Shown here: positions 21,011-32,220 of the stretch, piece by piece
Position numbering within the stretch: position 1 is the stretch's first letter
Layout of the letters: each line of letters opens with the position of its first letter
NCBI GenBank assembly: GCA_026260175.1
Contig: JAKCWW010000429.1
Span: 32,258-96,257 of the forward strand
DNA: 64,000 nt
Reading direction: 5' to 3'
From: Reticulitermes lucifugus
Taxonomy: Eukaryota > Arthropoda > Insecta > Blattodea > Rhinotermitidae
Translations under genes and position numbers: made by a program
The notes under the pieces: generated by a model
Databases searched by the model: none
The model's input: only the letters and a program-made list of their open reading frames with translations
Told to the model about the DNA's origin: nothing

Positions 21011-22983
21011 GCATCTGAGAAAAATGTTCGTGCATCTGCATAGTTATATTAAAGAAAGAGAACTTCATTCGATAGAAGAACTGGAAATTCAGACATTACA
21101 GCAAACGACTGTAAGGTTAATGGAAAAAGTTGTAAAAGAGCTTAAGTCTTTCTAGTGTAAACGTTTTTGTTTATATTTGAGTACGGCTGTACTGGAATGT
21201 TAGAGGATGAAACAGGCGCAGGGGACTTGGACGTGATGTAGGGTTGATGACCATCATAAAACTCCATTATGTATAACACAGTAAAATCGCCGTGTTGCTT
21301 GACATTTTCTGAAGTAGACTCTTTGCGAAAGCCGCCCCTCATCTTCCCACAAAGTTGAATTTTTCACGCCTCTCCGCATCTTGTTATTAGCACACCTTTG
21401 TATTTAACAGGATACACAAATTTTCACAGTCCTGATCTTTTAGTGTGTTTAACGATCTTATAACCCACGTCTTTTTTCCCCCCTTTCTTGTAACTTAGCT
21501 TTTGCTGCCTTCTAGCTTTCTTTGCTTTTGTCACTGACACTTATTTGCTGTTTTCGTAATCTCTGTCGAGTGCTGAGGAGTAAGCGCTTGTCTTGTGTTT
21601 ATGTGTCGCATGAATCGAGGGGTTCGGATGCAAGTATTGGTAATGCTTAATAACAGAATTCGTTAGATTTTTTTTGTGAGCTCTAGTGTGCCAAGACTGT
21701 GTTTTGGAGTATGTCCTGATGTGAGAACATAACGTGCAGAACTATTCGTAATGTAATTATTTCGGTTCGCATCTTTTTGGTAGATTGGTAGGTCTCCGCT
21801 GTAAATTAAATTATAAACTCCTGCTTGCTCCTCACTCAAATTTTGGTGACCAGTCGTCGTCATAGTGGCGGTTTTCATGTGGAGGACAGAAATTACGTTT
21901 CTGTGAACTGATATAAGTCATGTTTATAGTCTGACCTCGGTCAATCAGTCTGTCAGTCAGGGCAGTGTCTTGTAGAGACTTGCAATATGGCCAGCGTAAC
22001 AAAACTGGGAAGTGTTGAACCTTCTTTCCGTTTTGCACCTGGCGTTACCATTATGCATAGCGTTCAGAGTTTGGTGTAGTCTCTTGCATAGCTCACACAG
22101 TTGTGAAGTGGCAGCTCGAGTATGTCTGGCTGCACGTACGCTTCTACGGGCTTGTAATAGTTGGCTGACCTCTTCATTGTCTTTTTGGCCGGCGTTGTTG
22201 CATGTCACTTCGACTCCCGTTGACTAGAGCTACTCCATTTCTATGAAGGGTGGGGAAACGTCAGCTGTAGTCCTTTAAGTTAGTGTCAACCGGCCAGTAG
22301 AGGGACACTTGTATTAATTAGGTTGATGTGTGTTAGGGGGGTAGAATGCCTGCTTACTTTCCTTCAAAGGAAATTAAGTAGGCATATGAAATTACCATGT
22401 TTTCTGCGTATGCATTCGCATCTTAACTTTTTAATCAGTTAATCGACTTTCTTGGAACAGTAAAAACATTATGTTGTTGGAGGCCACTCTAACACGGTAT
22501 TTTTTTTTTAATTTCTTACAGTTGGTAGTGGCAACAGCATGAGGAAGCGCATCTTACTTCAGGCGCCTTTTGTGATACGTTGTCGTAGGTCTTAGGAAAA
22601 TATTGAACATGTACTGTTGCAAGATTTTTTGTGGAGTGTAAAGTAACTGCATGTCAACCGCGCGAAAATTTGTTCGACATTATGGTGATCACTGGTGCTC
22701 CATTTGGGCTGTGCCTATGAAGTGTGGTACGGAGATAGTTTGTAAACGTACCTGCACGTTGTGTATGGAATATTGTTTGTAGGTTGCAGTTACAAATATG
22801 GCGACAATGCGAAAATTTAAGGTTATGTACAATATATATAACACATAGAGGATATGTATTTGAGGGGTAAGTGCTTTGCAAAAATAAGATGGAGCAACAA
22901 TAGTAACTACTAATAGATTCGTAGGTCAATGCAGTAGTAAAGTGGGCTTTATTATTCTACTGGGAACTGACTTTCTGATTAAC
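21011..22983. other. 1.97 kb without recognised features
   Basis: No internal repeat partner. The frames on both strands at 21660-22230 overlap each other and share no visible domain. Confidence 0.5.
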
Positions 22984-23700
22984 AAACAAACTGCATGGCA
23001 TCGAGTCCTTCGTGAGAAGCTAATAGTTTTCCTGCTGATCATTTATGGAAGTCGATGCTTCGTGACTGTCTTCACAACAGCCCGCCACATGTCCCTATCC
23101 TGAGCGAAATTAATCCATTGCACACCATTAAATGCTGTTTATTTAACATTCATTTTATATTATCCTCGTATGTATGCCTAGGTCTTGCAAGCGGTCTCTT
23201 TCCCTCAAGCTTAACCACCAAAATTTTGAATGAATTTTTAATCTCCTCCATACTTGCCACGTGCCCTCTCCATCTCATCCCTCTTGATCGAATCAATCGA
23301 ATAATATTTGATGAGGAATGCAAATCATGAAACTCACTATGCAGTTTTATCCATTCTGCTGTTACCGCCTCCCCTTAGGCTGTCATCACCATAACCTTGA
23401 ACACATTTAGACCATGTTCTTTTCTGGAGGTGAGAGACCAAGCTTGAGGCCAGTATAAAATTACAGGCAAAGTAATAGTTGGTATATTTTAACCTCTTTT
23501 TATGTAGAAGACGGGACGACAATACCATCTGGACCGAACGGTAGCAGACATTCCTTGCATTGATCTGCTGCTAATTTCTTCATGCACGCAATTTGATTTT
23601 TAGCGTCTTTATCAAATACCTGAATTTTGCCACATTTTCAAAGGATTTATCAGCTGTCTTTGTGTTGTGATTTTATAATGCTTTCTGTTGACGAGACATG
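22984..23700 (-). mobile_element. LINE ORF2 C-terminal part and 3' end, - strand
   Basis: The reverse strand, from high to low coordinate, encodes decayed pieces in family order: RYLIKTL, then INARNVCYRSVQ, LSSRLLHKK, then WSLTSRKEH-LNVF, GEAVTAEWIKLHSE, HDLHSSSNIIRLIRSRGMRW-GHVASMEE, then the 3' UTR with the cgagtccttcgtgagaagct-end and a aacaaacaaact tail at the low end. The order matches the end of the reverse transcriptase thumb and the C-terminal tail of insect non-LTR elements. At least two frameshifts and several stops make it dead. Its 3' end lies only about 65 bp from the next copy. Confidence 0.85.
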
Positions 23701-23765
23701 AACAACAACATGACGACGACGAAAGACTGTGCCTGCCCTTGTGCAGTCATGAATGAATGAATGGC

Positions 23766-23935
23766 CTAACTAACTAACTAACTAACTAACTCGATGGAGC
23801 AGAGTCCTTCTCGAGAAGCTAGCAGGTCGTCAGCTAGTCAAGAAATTCCCCGCGTTTTATGGAACCCGAAGGTTTATTACCGCATTCACAAGAGCCCGCC
23901 ACTTGTTCCTATCTGTATGGTCTAATAGCCCTTGA
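23766..23935 (-). mobile_element. LINE 3' end with (GTTA)6 tail, - strand
   Basis: (AACT/AACTA)n at 23766-23790 on the + strand is the reverse complement of a (GTTA)n tail; it is followed by cgatggagcagagtccttct, gagaagctagcaggtcgtca, gaaattccccgcgttttatgg and caagagcccgccacttg. Same family and orientation as the neighbour at 22984-23700. The tail length here is six or seven units, so the copy is probably one of the younger ones. Ends abruptly at about 23935. Confidence 0.9.
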
Positions 23936-24929
23936 TTAGTACCCCCGTTTGAGAACCAGTACGCAGTTCAGGCGATGGTTTTTGTGTACACTGTGTATTC
24001 AAGCAATCTGTGAGTCTGGGATATGTTTATTTTAATGAAATTTCCTGTTGCCAATATAACGCAGCCCTCTAATCATTTAGGGTGCTGTGAAAATTAAAAT
24101 TGGCAGACACAGTCATCAAGGTTGTTACAAATGCGTTACGAGGAAACAGATTGAGTAGAGTTTGTGTAGGAGTCGTCTGAAGCCAAAGAGTGAAACAAGT
24201 TTCTGAAATTCCACTCATTTAGAGGCAGTTTTTGAGGGTTAGAAATGTAAGTGGAAATTTAACATTTCCGGGAAAACAACTTTTCTTCTAGAGTACTACG
24301 TTTTTGTAGACAGGCCAGCATAAATTATAAGTTATTATATGGCGTAGATAGAACATTGAATGTTGTCTTTCGTAACTTAGAAATGTTGTGCCGTTGACGA
24401 GTTTTGTAGCTATTCACCCACGAAAATTTAATATTCAGAATACAGGTTCGTGTCTCAGGAAGCCGCAGTGCCATGCTTGTAGTAAGGGGAACAGACTCTT
24501 GAAGTGTGCGTTTGACTTCACAGAGTGAAAGAATAATGCGGAAGTCATTGCCGCCCCGTACCCGAGTGTGTTTAATACAAAACATTTTCAAAAACTCAAG
24601 GCATTAATGGACATTGACGAAATTTGGTATAGAGGTTAGTGTGACGGGCATTTAGAGTAGTCTAATTTAATTTTGCTTCATAATGGCTGACCAAATATGT
24701 TTTTTTGCGTGAAACTGTTATATCATATCTTGGATTTCCTTATTTGAAAGGTGAATCGAAATGTGCTTATGGAATCATCATGGCGCGCGTGTATGTATTC
24801 TCTCCAATCTCAAATTTCTAAAGAATTAAACCGATTTGCCGAAGGTAGGTGATAACTTTCTGCCACTGGAGGTCGCCCGAAGTTCATACGCGTTAATTGG
24901 CTACATTCAATATTAATAACATGGCGGAT
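23936..24929. other. Unannotated DNA
   Basis: No repeat partner. An 88-codon reverse frame at 24325-24591 is unremarkable. Confidence 0.5.
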
Positions 24930-25200
24930 GCCCGAACTTTTAAGGGGGGAGCAACATTAAGGCCACTTAGGATCCTAAGTGATAAGTTGGTCCCTGTCAC
25001 CACGGCATGGCGCGTCCTCAGGTTGCGGATAGAGGAACGGCCTCCGAATATGGAGGGTAGCTGCGAATACATTGAATAAGCAGTCGCGGACAGCCGACAA
25101 GGGGTGGTCCTCCAGATTGGGGGTTGGGCGAGGTGCTAACAACTCCTCACCGTAAAACATTGCCATGTTACGTAACAGATCACAAAGCCTCGGACCTGGA
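24930..25200 (+). mobile_element. Probable LINE 5' region fragment, + strand
   Basis: The sequence gataagttggtccctgtcac, gaatatggagggtagctgcg, agccgacaaggggtggtcctccagattgggggttgggcgaggtgctaacaactcctcaccgtaaaac resembles, from memory, the 5' part of the common insect LINE whose 3' end is scattered through this window. It is the only 5' piece seen. It ends near 25197 (acaaagcctcgga) before any endonuclease domain. Confidence 0.5.
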
Positions 25201-27486
25201 GTTAGTTATATAGAGATATGGGAACTACCTCATCATTCGAAGCTCAGTGTACAAAATATTTGCTACGGTTATGGCTTTGATGTATGGTGCATGTCTATCC
25301 CCATGATATTAATTTGGTGAACGAAAACGCACAGTCCATAAAGAAAAGCACAGACAATGTGGCATAGAGTCTTGTCCAGTGTACAGTAAGCGTTGCGGTG
25401 GACCGACATCCTTTCCAGTCAGTCGTACTAAGTGCCTGAAGGAGTCTTAACTCTAAGAATTAATTTAGAACCGGAACAGCCCAGAGCGTGTGATCTGAGC
25501 CGGGTGAAGAAACTTGTTTTAGAGCAACTGTGGTCAGTTACGGCCATCGTATGTTGCCGTTCACTGCAGGCAGTCAAACATAATCACTTTGAGTGTCAGG
25601 TATAGCAGACGATATGAGCCTAATATTAGGCCTACTGCCAGACAGTCCCGGATTTCAAGCGCGTTTATGCATGATGCTATTGATCCATTCTGTCGGAGCA
25701 CTGAGTATTAATGGTGTGTAGCTTTACAACATTCTGCGAATTACTTGGGTCTTGGAATCGTCATTCAGTAGCGCACTGGCTTCTGTATTGTCATTGCAGT
25801 TCTGCTACGTGGACAAATGATACGACGTCGCAGTTTTTAATGTAGTCAGTGTGTGCCGATTCTCCATTCATATCTTGTATCTTTTCAGCACTGCAAGTGG
25901 GGCTACTTTATGACTTGGGGTGTGTTTCATATGCGACTCTACAGCTTATGAGGCAAACAGTGAAATGAAACCTTTAAAGACAGATTTTGTTAGAATTGAT
26001 TCGCCGTGATTTTTATTTTTTTCTATACATTATCTTTATTTTTTCCTTCTCTTTTAATAACCTGCTGGATTAATGAAATACTATTTTCCACTTTTCTGTT
26101 TGCATTTATGTTTCTTTAAACATTGTTGGCCGCCTAGACGATTACTGTCGTGTTCCCTTTACCATGGTTTGTCTGTAAATTCTCTTCGTTTCTTAGTTCT
26201 TAGTCCATTGTTCTCGAAACCTCACTTCTGTCTCCTGTGCAACCCTGTCTGGAATTTGGGGGTTGGAACTCTCAGTCCTACTACCCCTATTTAAATACTG
26301 TATTGGAAATTATGTGCATGTTCGTACACAATGTAGTCGGACTTTTGAGACGGTTGGTTTTCATTTCCTTCGAATACTAACCAAAAATATCTTCTTAAAT
26401 AATTGTCTTCGTGTCTTATGCAAAGTGTATAAATATTTATAAACTCTGACTGCCACATTTCAAGTAGCTGTTGGGTAAAGATACCAAGTTGACAATGTTT
26501 CATACTGTCACCACGTTGTTGTTGTTGTTGTTGTTGTTTTTTTTAAATGATCTTAACTCAGGTAAAGTGCGGTAAAATCGACCATCTCAAAAATTCACAC
26601 GGATCCCTTATACTTTGTCGACCAAGATAGACCATGGTGTCGAGGGTTGAGTCCAGTGTCATGGCCATCGACGTTATTTCATAGCAGTCGTCTTGTTTGT
26701 TCGAAAGTCATTTGGGTCATGATACGCTCTGTGTTACTGTCACCTTGAGGGCATGGCTTCTTTCGGCAAAAACTAAATTTCTCTTGAATTATGAAGGAGA
26801 CGTTCGTCATTTTTTGAAAGTTCTATTAGATGTATTTTATTATGTTCATACTCTGGGAGGCCATGTAACCCAACACTGCCATAGCAATAGGTCGTCTGGA
26901 GAATGCATAAGGCTTCAATTCCAGTACGTCATCCTTAGAAGCGCAGAATTTTAGACGTTTTAATATGTTGTGAAAGGTTCGGAAATAGGTGGCCTCGGTT
27001 GGAGGAAAGTCGTAGCTTCCTGGAAGTTCCTGCCACTTTATAGATTGTTCTCGCGGCTTGTGAAAAAAAAAAGCACTCCCGAGGTCTTTATTGTCGTTCC
27101 TTCATGCCCGCTGCTCTGAGGGGGTTTTGAAAATGCATAAAGCCTTGTATTCAGAATGCACCGACGTACGTTTGACGCGGGCGACGGGGCATGCAAGTGG
27201 CGAGCCTTGTAATTAGTTTGTACGCGTATTTGACTGAATGCTGCTACGCGGGGAAACGTGGCACTTCTGCTCCAACTGTTAGGATAAAATGCAGTGTCTT
27301 GCAGTGGTGATGGTCTGGTGATTATGAGTATCTCAAACTGTAAGGGAGAATATTTTGATTTTAGTGGATTAGTTATAGATTGTTGTTGACGTTATAATTA
27401 TTGAGATTATGTAGAGCTATGTTCTACATACTGGGGCAGTTATTAAAGAAGTGTCCCGAAGGAATAAAGGAAAATAAAGGCGGGAA
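25201..27486. other. 2.3 kb without recognised genes
   Basis: Contains the (GTT)n run at 26515-26536 followed by a T tract, and a pyrimidine-rich stretch 26000-26110. No repeat partner otherwise. Confidence 0.5.
26515..26536. repeat. (GTT)7 microsatellite plus T8
   Basis: Seven gtt units followed by a run of eight t. Confidence 0.9.
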
Positions 27487-27620
27487 AAACGGCCGGGGCG
27501 TGAGACTGACAACTCATCTCCGTCTAGTGCCGAGCTGAAGAATTAGAGGAGCTGTACCTCCACTCCCCTTAAATGCCTTCGTAACTTGTACAGAGTTAAC
27601 TATATGTTTACCTTTTTATG
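27487..27620 (+). mobile_element. SINE (agctgtacctcc family), copy 2, longest
   Basis: acggccggggcgtgagactg, cgtctagtgccgagctgaag, aattagaggagctgtacctc, cactccccttaaatgccttcgtaac, and a ttaactatatgtttacctttttatg end. It aligns with 60516-60635 over its whole length and with 181-246 over the 3' half. No obvious box A or box B, so it may be a SINE body missing its head or a non-tRNA family. Confidence 0.65.
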
Positions 27621-28266
27621 TAATATATTCTAAAGTCTGTCGGCTCCTGTAGATGATAACTACAAACTATAAAATCTGCAAGACTTCTGTCAAATGCAAT
27701 CAAAAAGTAATGGCATATGTAACAGCTGACAGTAGTTCCAGTAGTGTCAGCGACTGGTTTGGTGCCAAGACTCTGGACGAGTGCTGTAACTTCCATACTT
27801 GTAAGAAGACTTCACTATCAACATTCAAAGTTCAGCAATGCTTGGAATGTGCAACATTGTTCTCAGATTTCTCGGCCTTCAGTGGTAATCGTCGAAGAAG
27901 TTTGTAATTACTTTGATAAAACGTATTAATTATATGAACCAGTGTTACATCTGGGGGCAGGACCAGTGAATAATTCAGTTCAGTGTAATTATTTATTCGT
28001 TCACGTGCTTAGTTTGCAGCCTAATGGCCAGTTACGAAGACAGCTCAAGTACAAGCAGATAAAATCAACAAACCGCGACAAGAGCAAAGTCAAGACAAAA
28101 GAAAGATAATAACACATCATTATAATTGATTTGATTAAAAGTGAAAGTTAACTTGAGAAGATGGAAAAAAAATTAACATTATTTTGTGTACATCTTAACC
28201 CATGATATGTATGTATGACAGATAATAAGCACCACAGTAAAACGAAATGCGATGGATGAGAAAACA

Positions 28267-28267
<1 letters not shown>
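27621..28267. other. Unannotated DNA
   Basis: 84- and 61-codon frames at 27653-27929 overlap on the + strand; neither shows a known domain. Confidence 0.45.

Positions 28268-28294
<27 letters not shown>
28268..28294. repeat. (AAT)9 microsatellite
   Basis: Nine aat units; on the reverse strand it would be the (ATT)n tail of the candidate SINE that follows. Confidence 0.95.
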
Positions 28295-28297
<3 letters not shown>

Positions 28298-28299
28298 GT

Positions 28300-28620
28300 A
28301 CTGCTTCGTAGTCGTGAATTGACAGGTGTGTGGGACATGAGCACTTAGGCGTGGTTGAAGGTAGCTGTTTCCTCAGACAGAATAGTTTCCATGTAACAGA
28401 CAGGACTGCGATCCTCCCTCGGGCTTGCATGTCGAATCCATTACACCACTGTGTAGAGGTTGGCATCAGACAATATACACCTAGGGAACGCAGAGAGAAA
28501 GGGAGGCAGACATTTACCCCGCCGAGCCCAGTCCTGTACAATGCAATGTGACACATGACATCCCACTGGGACGGCTTTAAAACATCTCTGCAACTATGTA
28601 TGTATGCTAGATACATGTAC
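28300..28620 (-). repeat. Candidate tRNA-headed SINE with (ATT)n tail, - strand
   Basis: The reverse strand contains tggtgtaatggattcgacat, whose first 11 bases fit a box A (TRGYNNARNGG), and about 25 bp later gggaggatcgcagtcctg, a box B with one inserted base. The (AAT)n at the low-coordinate end would then be its tail. No second copy in the window supports it. The 159-codon reverse frame through here (28179-28658) ends in the microsatellite and is not a gene. Confidence 0.35.
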
Positions 28621-28716
28621 TGTGGGACCTGCTTGCAATTTGAAGAGTGTTCCTGCATCTTCGCTTTCTGTGTAGTGAGATCTGCCTTTGATGTAGGTTT
28701 CCAGTTATGTATTCAG

Positions 28717-29003
28717 CATAACTGACTAACGGACTGACAAGACAGACAAGCAAACGAACTCCATGGAGCAGAGCCCTTCAGAAGCTACCAGTTACTCAGG
28801 TAATGAAGAAACTCTCCGCATTTTATGGAGCCCGAGCTTTCGTCACCGTGTTGACAAGAGCCAACCACTTGTCCCTACCCTGAGCCAGATGAATCCAGTC
28901 TGCGCCCTCTCGTCCTAGTTTTTTCTAGATCAAATTTTAATATTATCCTCCCAGCTGCGCCTCGGTCTTCCAGGTGGTGTCGTTTAAGGTTTCCCGACAA
29001 AAA
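28717..29003 (-). mobile_element. LINE 3' end, - strand
   Basis: A decayed (AACT)n-like tail (28717-28760: actgactaacggactgacaa and onward) followed by ccatggagcagagcccttca, gaagctaccagttactcagg, actctccgcattttatggag, aagagccaaccacttgtccc, tgaatccagtctgcgcc, ttttaatattatcctcccagctgcgcctcgg, tttaaggtttccc. Same order as 55885-56110, the most complete copy. Moderately decayed. Confidence 0.85.
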
Positions 29004-29164
29004 ACTCCGTTATTTATCGGGGTTGTGGGAAAAATTATATAGTGAAGAGTTTCATAATTCTCGGCCTTTCCCTTAAATTGCCAGAATGATTGAATAATTG
29101 GGGGCGGGTGGCTGGGGTATGCATCACGTATAGGGGAGGGGAAGTCTCAAAGGAAGAGACCATG

Positions 29165-29309
29165 TGGTAGACCAAGCCTTCTGGAACGTGACCCCATATC
29201 GCCTCGTAGGTACCTACCTTTCGGAGGAGCATGCTGCCTCCATCCTCAGGACTATTGTTTTTGGGCTGCTAGGCTCCGAAGATAGGGGCAGCACGCTCCT
29301 TGCAGCTTG
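29165..29309. repeat. Fold-back element, about 145 bp, motif site D
   Basis: tcggaggagcatgctgcctc-catcctcagg on the left is partly complementary to gctccgaagataggggcagcacgctcct on the right, so the DNA can fold into a hairpin. The left arm begins tctggaacgtgaccccatat-gtaggtacctacctttcgg, matching the arms at 32.0 and 42.2 kb (gatgtgatgccgtg-gtaccg-tttcggaggaa-ctgctg). On the reverse strand the left arm reads CCTGAGGA-T-GGAGG-loop-CTCC-GAAAGGTAG, the recurrent stem motif. Confidence 0.65.
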
Positions 29310-30714
29310 GGAGGAATTGTTTTTAATAGTTATTTTCTTGGGTTGGTTACGACGTAATTAAATTTGACTTGGCTGTCACTGCGACTCGGAGCACACATAT
29401 TTCTTCCTACACTCACAGTCTTAATGAAACCCACTCGGGGGCTTAATGACTAACTTACGGTGGTGTATTTGTGTTTAAGTAAGGCAGGAACATGCCAAGT
29501 GCGGTTTGTGGGCGGTAACCAAGTCTCTACGATTAGTTTTCAGTCAAATAAACGACTTCCAAGGACACGACGGATCAACACAAAGGGACGTGTTTACTAC
29601 TGGACCAGCGCAGAATCGTAATTGCTGAGTACAGTAAAAGATCTCGCCCGATTGTACGAAATGTGCAAGGCAATTTTAAAATAAGTTTGTAACGCGCTCA
29701 CACAGTAGTTTTCGCGTATATTATTAGCCTACTCTCGTTTCATAAGCAGTTAGGCTTATGAGATCTCTGTGCTATCTGCATGTGTGTGTCTCCTCGTTTT
29801 GATTGTTGAACCAGGTGACCGATTTTCACGAAACTTGGTAGGCTGTGGACGTACGCCATTGAAGGCCACCCAGCCTCATGTTTTATCTTACAGTCAGTAA
29901 TAACGACATGCGGGAACCTGTTCTGAGCGACACTATGGAACGTACAAACGTTTGAGGTGGGACACTCATGACAGTTGGCGTAGGGACCTGAAGTGATGTG
30001 TATCTTGAAAAGTACGAAGTTTATATTCAGATCTGTGGAATATAAATCTACACAGTGGCGGTCGCATGAAATTATAATTAGCTTTCCCTTTGCTCTGGAT
30101 AGTTGGTTAATCACTGGGGCTATGATATGAAAATTGATGCGGAGATAGATCATAATCATTCTTACAAATTTTGTATCATATATTGTAACAATCGATAATC
30201 CTTCAGATTCACGCGACAGAAGAAATCTGTTCAAGAAGTCCATTCCTTTAGCGACTCCTTCGGTTTTTTTAATGTTAATATTACACAGTACCGCCAAAAT
30301 AACAGTTGATTTTATACTAGGGATCTACTATGTCTCGTACGCATATTTTTTTGTTGATTGCTTCAGTGTTAACTTCTGCCGCTGGTTTTATGGATTTTTC
30401 TCATGTTACCGTTGGGAACACATTCTAATGCTCTTGCTGAATATCTGTAAATTTACAGAAATTCCCGGAGATGCTGTTGTGAGAAAGAGGCAACATAACC
30501 TTGGATGATTTCCGTGTGAAAATTGCTGTTCCCAGCTACCTGTAATACAAGAGGCTCCTTTTTATCTCCTTTGCCACCTTTACTCAGACTGATGTCGGTT
30601 GAAGAGTTTCAGGTATAGACTTCCCGTTCATAATTTTGCGCGCACCTTTGAGATGTAGCATTAAGTTTGTCTGTCGTATTTAATGTTATTCGTTCCGTGC
30701 ATTGCGATTGGAAT
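29310..30714. other. 1.4 kb without recognised genes
   Basis: The longest open frame of the window lies here (29740-30297, reverse, 185 codons). It has no recognised domain, no signal peptide and no partner, and its low-coordinate end (aaccaggtgaccgattttca-cgaaac) reads like a dispersed repeat; I do not call it a gene. Confidence 0.5.
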
Positions 30715-31192
30715 CATTTATATATACCAACATATGTATATAAAGTATACAAAATTACAAATTATCCATATGCATGAACTTTCCTACATGTTTCAGCGAT
30801 AAATCACCATCCTCAGGGAGACGTCAATTTAAAGGAATAATATTAATACATCAAATTTATATATGTGCAATATTAAAAATAGATAATAGCAGCTATCAAT
30901 ATAATAATGTGGGTGCTATGGGTAGTATTATATTGACATATTCTTGAATAAAATTTATTGATATACGATCATACTATCCATAGTACTCACCTTATTGTAT
31001 TTATAGCTGTTATTACATATTTCAGTATTGTGTATGTAAATTTGATGTATTAATATCATATACACACTTTTCCTTTGTATTGACGTTTTTCTGAGGATGG
31101 TGATTTATCGCTGAAACATGTAGGAGAGTTCATGTTTATGGATAATTTGTAATTTTATGGAATTTATGTGCATATGTTGGTATATATAAATG
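30715..31192. mobile_element. 478-bp near-perfect palindromic (fold-back) element, motif site G x2
   Basis: catttatatataccaacata at 30715 is mirrored by the complement of tatgttggtatatataaatg ending at 31192. The arms stay complementary almost to the centre near 30955; the right arm has about 15 extra bases (aagtgtgtatatgat region). Each arm contains aaattacaaattatcca, tacatgtttcagcgataaat and atcaccatcctcag. On the outgoing strand each arm reads CTGAGGA-T-GGTGAT-loop-ATCGCT-GAAACATGTAG, so the hammerhead-like motif occurs twice, head to head. No coding capacity. TA dinucleotides sit at both ends, so a TA-targeting insertion is possible. Confidence 0.93.
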
Positions 31193-31654
31193 TTTATCGT
31201 GTACCGGTGTGTTGGTGTTTTACTGACACTCTGCACCTGCTGAGAATCTTCGAATGTTTATGTGTTATCAGAGATCTGTTTGGTTTTAGGAAAGACGAAT
31301 AGACGTTGTACTTGAACATTTCTTTGCTGTTGTTGTCTTTATCGTATGAAATGGAAAACTGTTAGCTTCGACGGAATTGTCCGCCTCTACCTGTGTAAAT
31401 CATCAAAATACGTAGAAGATAAACTGACTTGGGTCTGTTACTTGAATTTTGGAGGTTATTAGAGAAGTTCGCACTGGTGTCTGTAGACCAGGCTGGCCGA
31501 TCAGGACTGTTAACACGAAAAACCGAACCCTATAATAGGATCTATTAAGTATTTACCGTTGTGGGTGTGGGGGGAATTGTGCTATCTGCGTAGAATGACT
31601 TCGATTGCAGCGGCACAGTGGGAAATATCTTAAATATTGTTGTGAGGGCGCGGC
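31193..31654. other. Unannotated DNA
   Basis: No repeat partner or domain seen. Confidence 0.5.
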
Positions 31655-31795
31655 AAGATACGGTCCAGTGGCACTGTCTTGTGAACACCGGAACGAACCT
31701 TCAGGTTGCATGAAAGATCGGGAATTTCTTCTCCAGCTGAGCGACTGGTAGCATCACAGGAATGACTGTGTTCTCCATGGAGCTGGTGAGTTATT
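31655..31795 (+). mobile_element. LINE 3' end fragment, + strand
   Basis: agatacggtccagtggcact, cttgtgaacaccggaacgaa, ccttcaggttgcatgaaaga, ggaatttcttctccagctgagcgactggtagc, catcacaggaatgactgtgttctccatggagctggtgagtta. It matches the end of the family (DRWRALVNTVMNLRVP then a cttctcaacaaggactctgctccatgga UTR) and finishes near a gagttattga remnant of the tail. Stops and shifts present. Confidence 0.75.
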
Positions 31796-32004
31796 GATGG
31801 AATCATCACTACCAATCTTTGACACTCTGTACGTTTCTTTGGTATGATGAGACAATTCTGGGAAGACCTCAAAATCCAGGAAATGAAGTTGGCTAGCGAA
31901 TTGCTTACAAAACTGTGTTGACGAAATTTTAAAAGACTTTTTGATTTGAGCTTTGCAGTATGTACCTTATCTTACAGAGGGAGCCACCTCAAAGATGCGG
32001 GTCT

Positions 32005-32220
32005 GGTGGGGCGTTATTCCCTGTCGACTGGTTTAATAGTTGCCAAATTTTTGGAGGAGCATAGTGCCCATATTTTCAGGTTCAGGTCCAAGCGGGGCGA
32101 TCTTGAAGATGAAGGAACTACACTGCTCCGAAACGTCGGTAACTTTACGAGTCTTTGCAGCGTAACATCCTCGAAGACTTGAATCTTCATGAACACCGCT
32201 GTGAGAACCTGAACTCTGAC
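32005..32220. repeat. Fold-back element, about 215 bp, motif site E
   Basis: Left arm ttattccctgtcgactggtt ... atttttggaggagcatagtg-ttcaggttcaggtcc; right arm is its reverse complement in diverged form (cttgaagatgaaggaactac, gctccgaaacgtcggtaact, ttgcagcgtaacatcctcgaag, ttcatgaacaccgctgtgagaacctgaac). The right arm preserves the motif on the + strand (CTTGAAGA-T-G...-CTCC-GAAACGTC). Family shared with 29.2 and 42.2 kb. Confidence 0.7.

Noticed and set aside
28179-28658. 159-codon reverse frame
   Set aside because: It runs through a candidate SINE and into an (ATT)n microsatellite coding for poly-Leu; not a gene.
29740-30297. 185-codon reverse frame, longest in the window
   Set aside because: No recognisable domain, no start or splice context, composition like the flanks, and one end reads like a dispersed repeat. 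Long chance frames are expected in 64 kb read in six frames.
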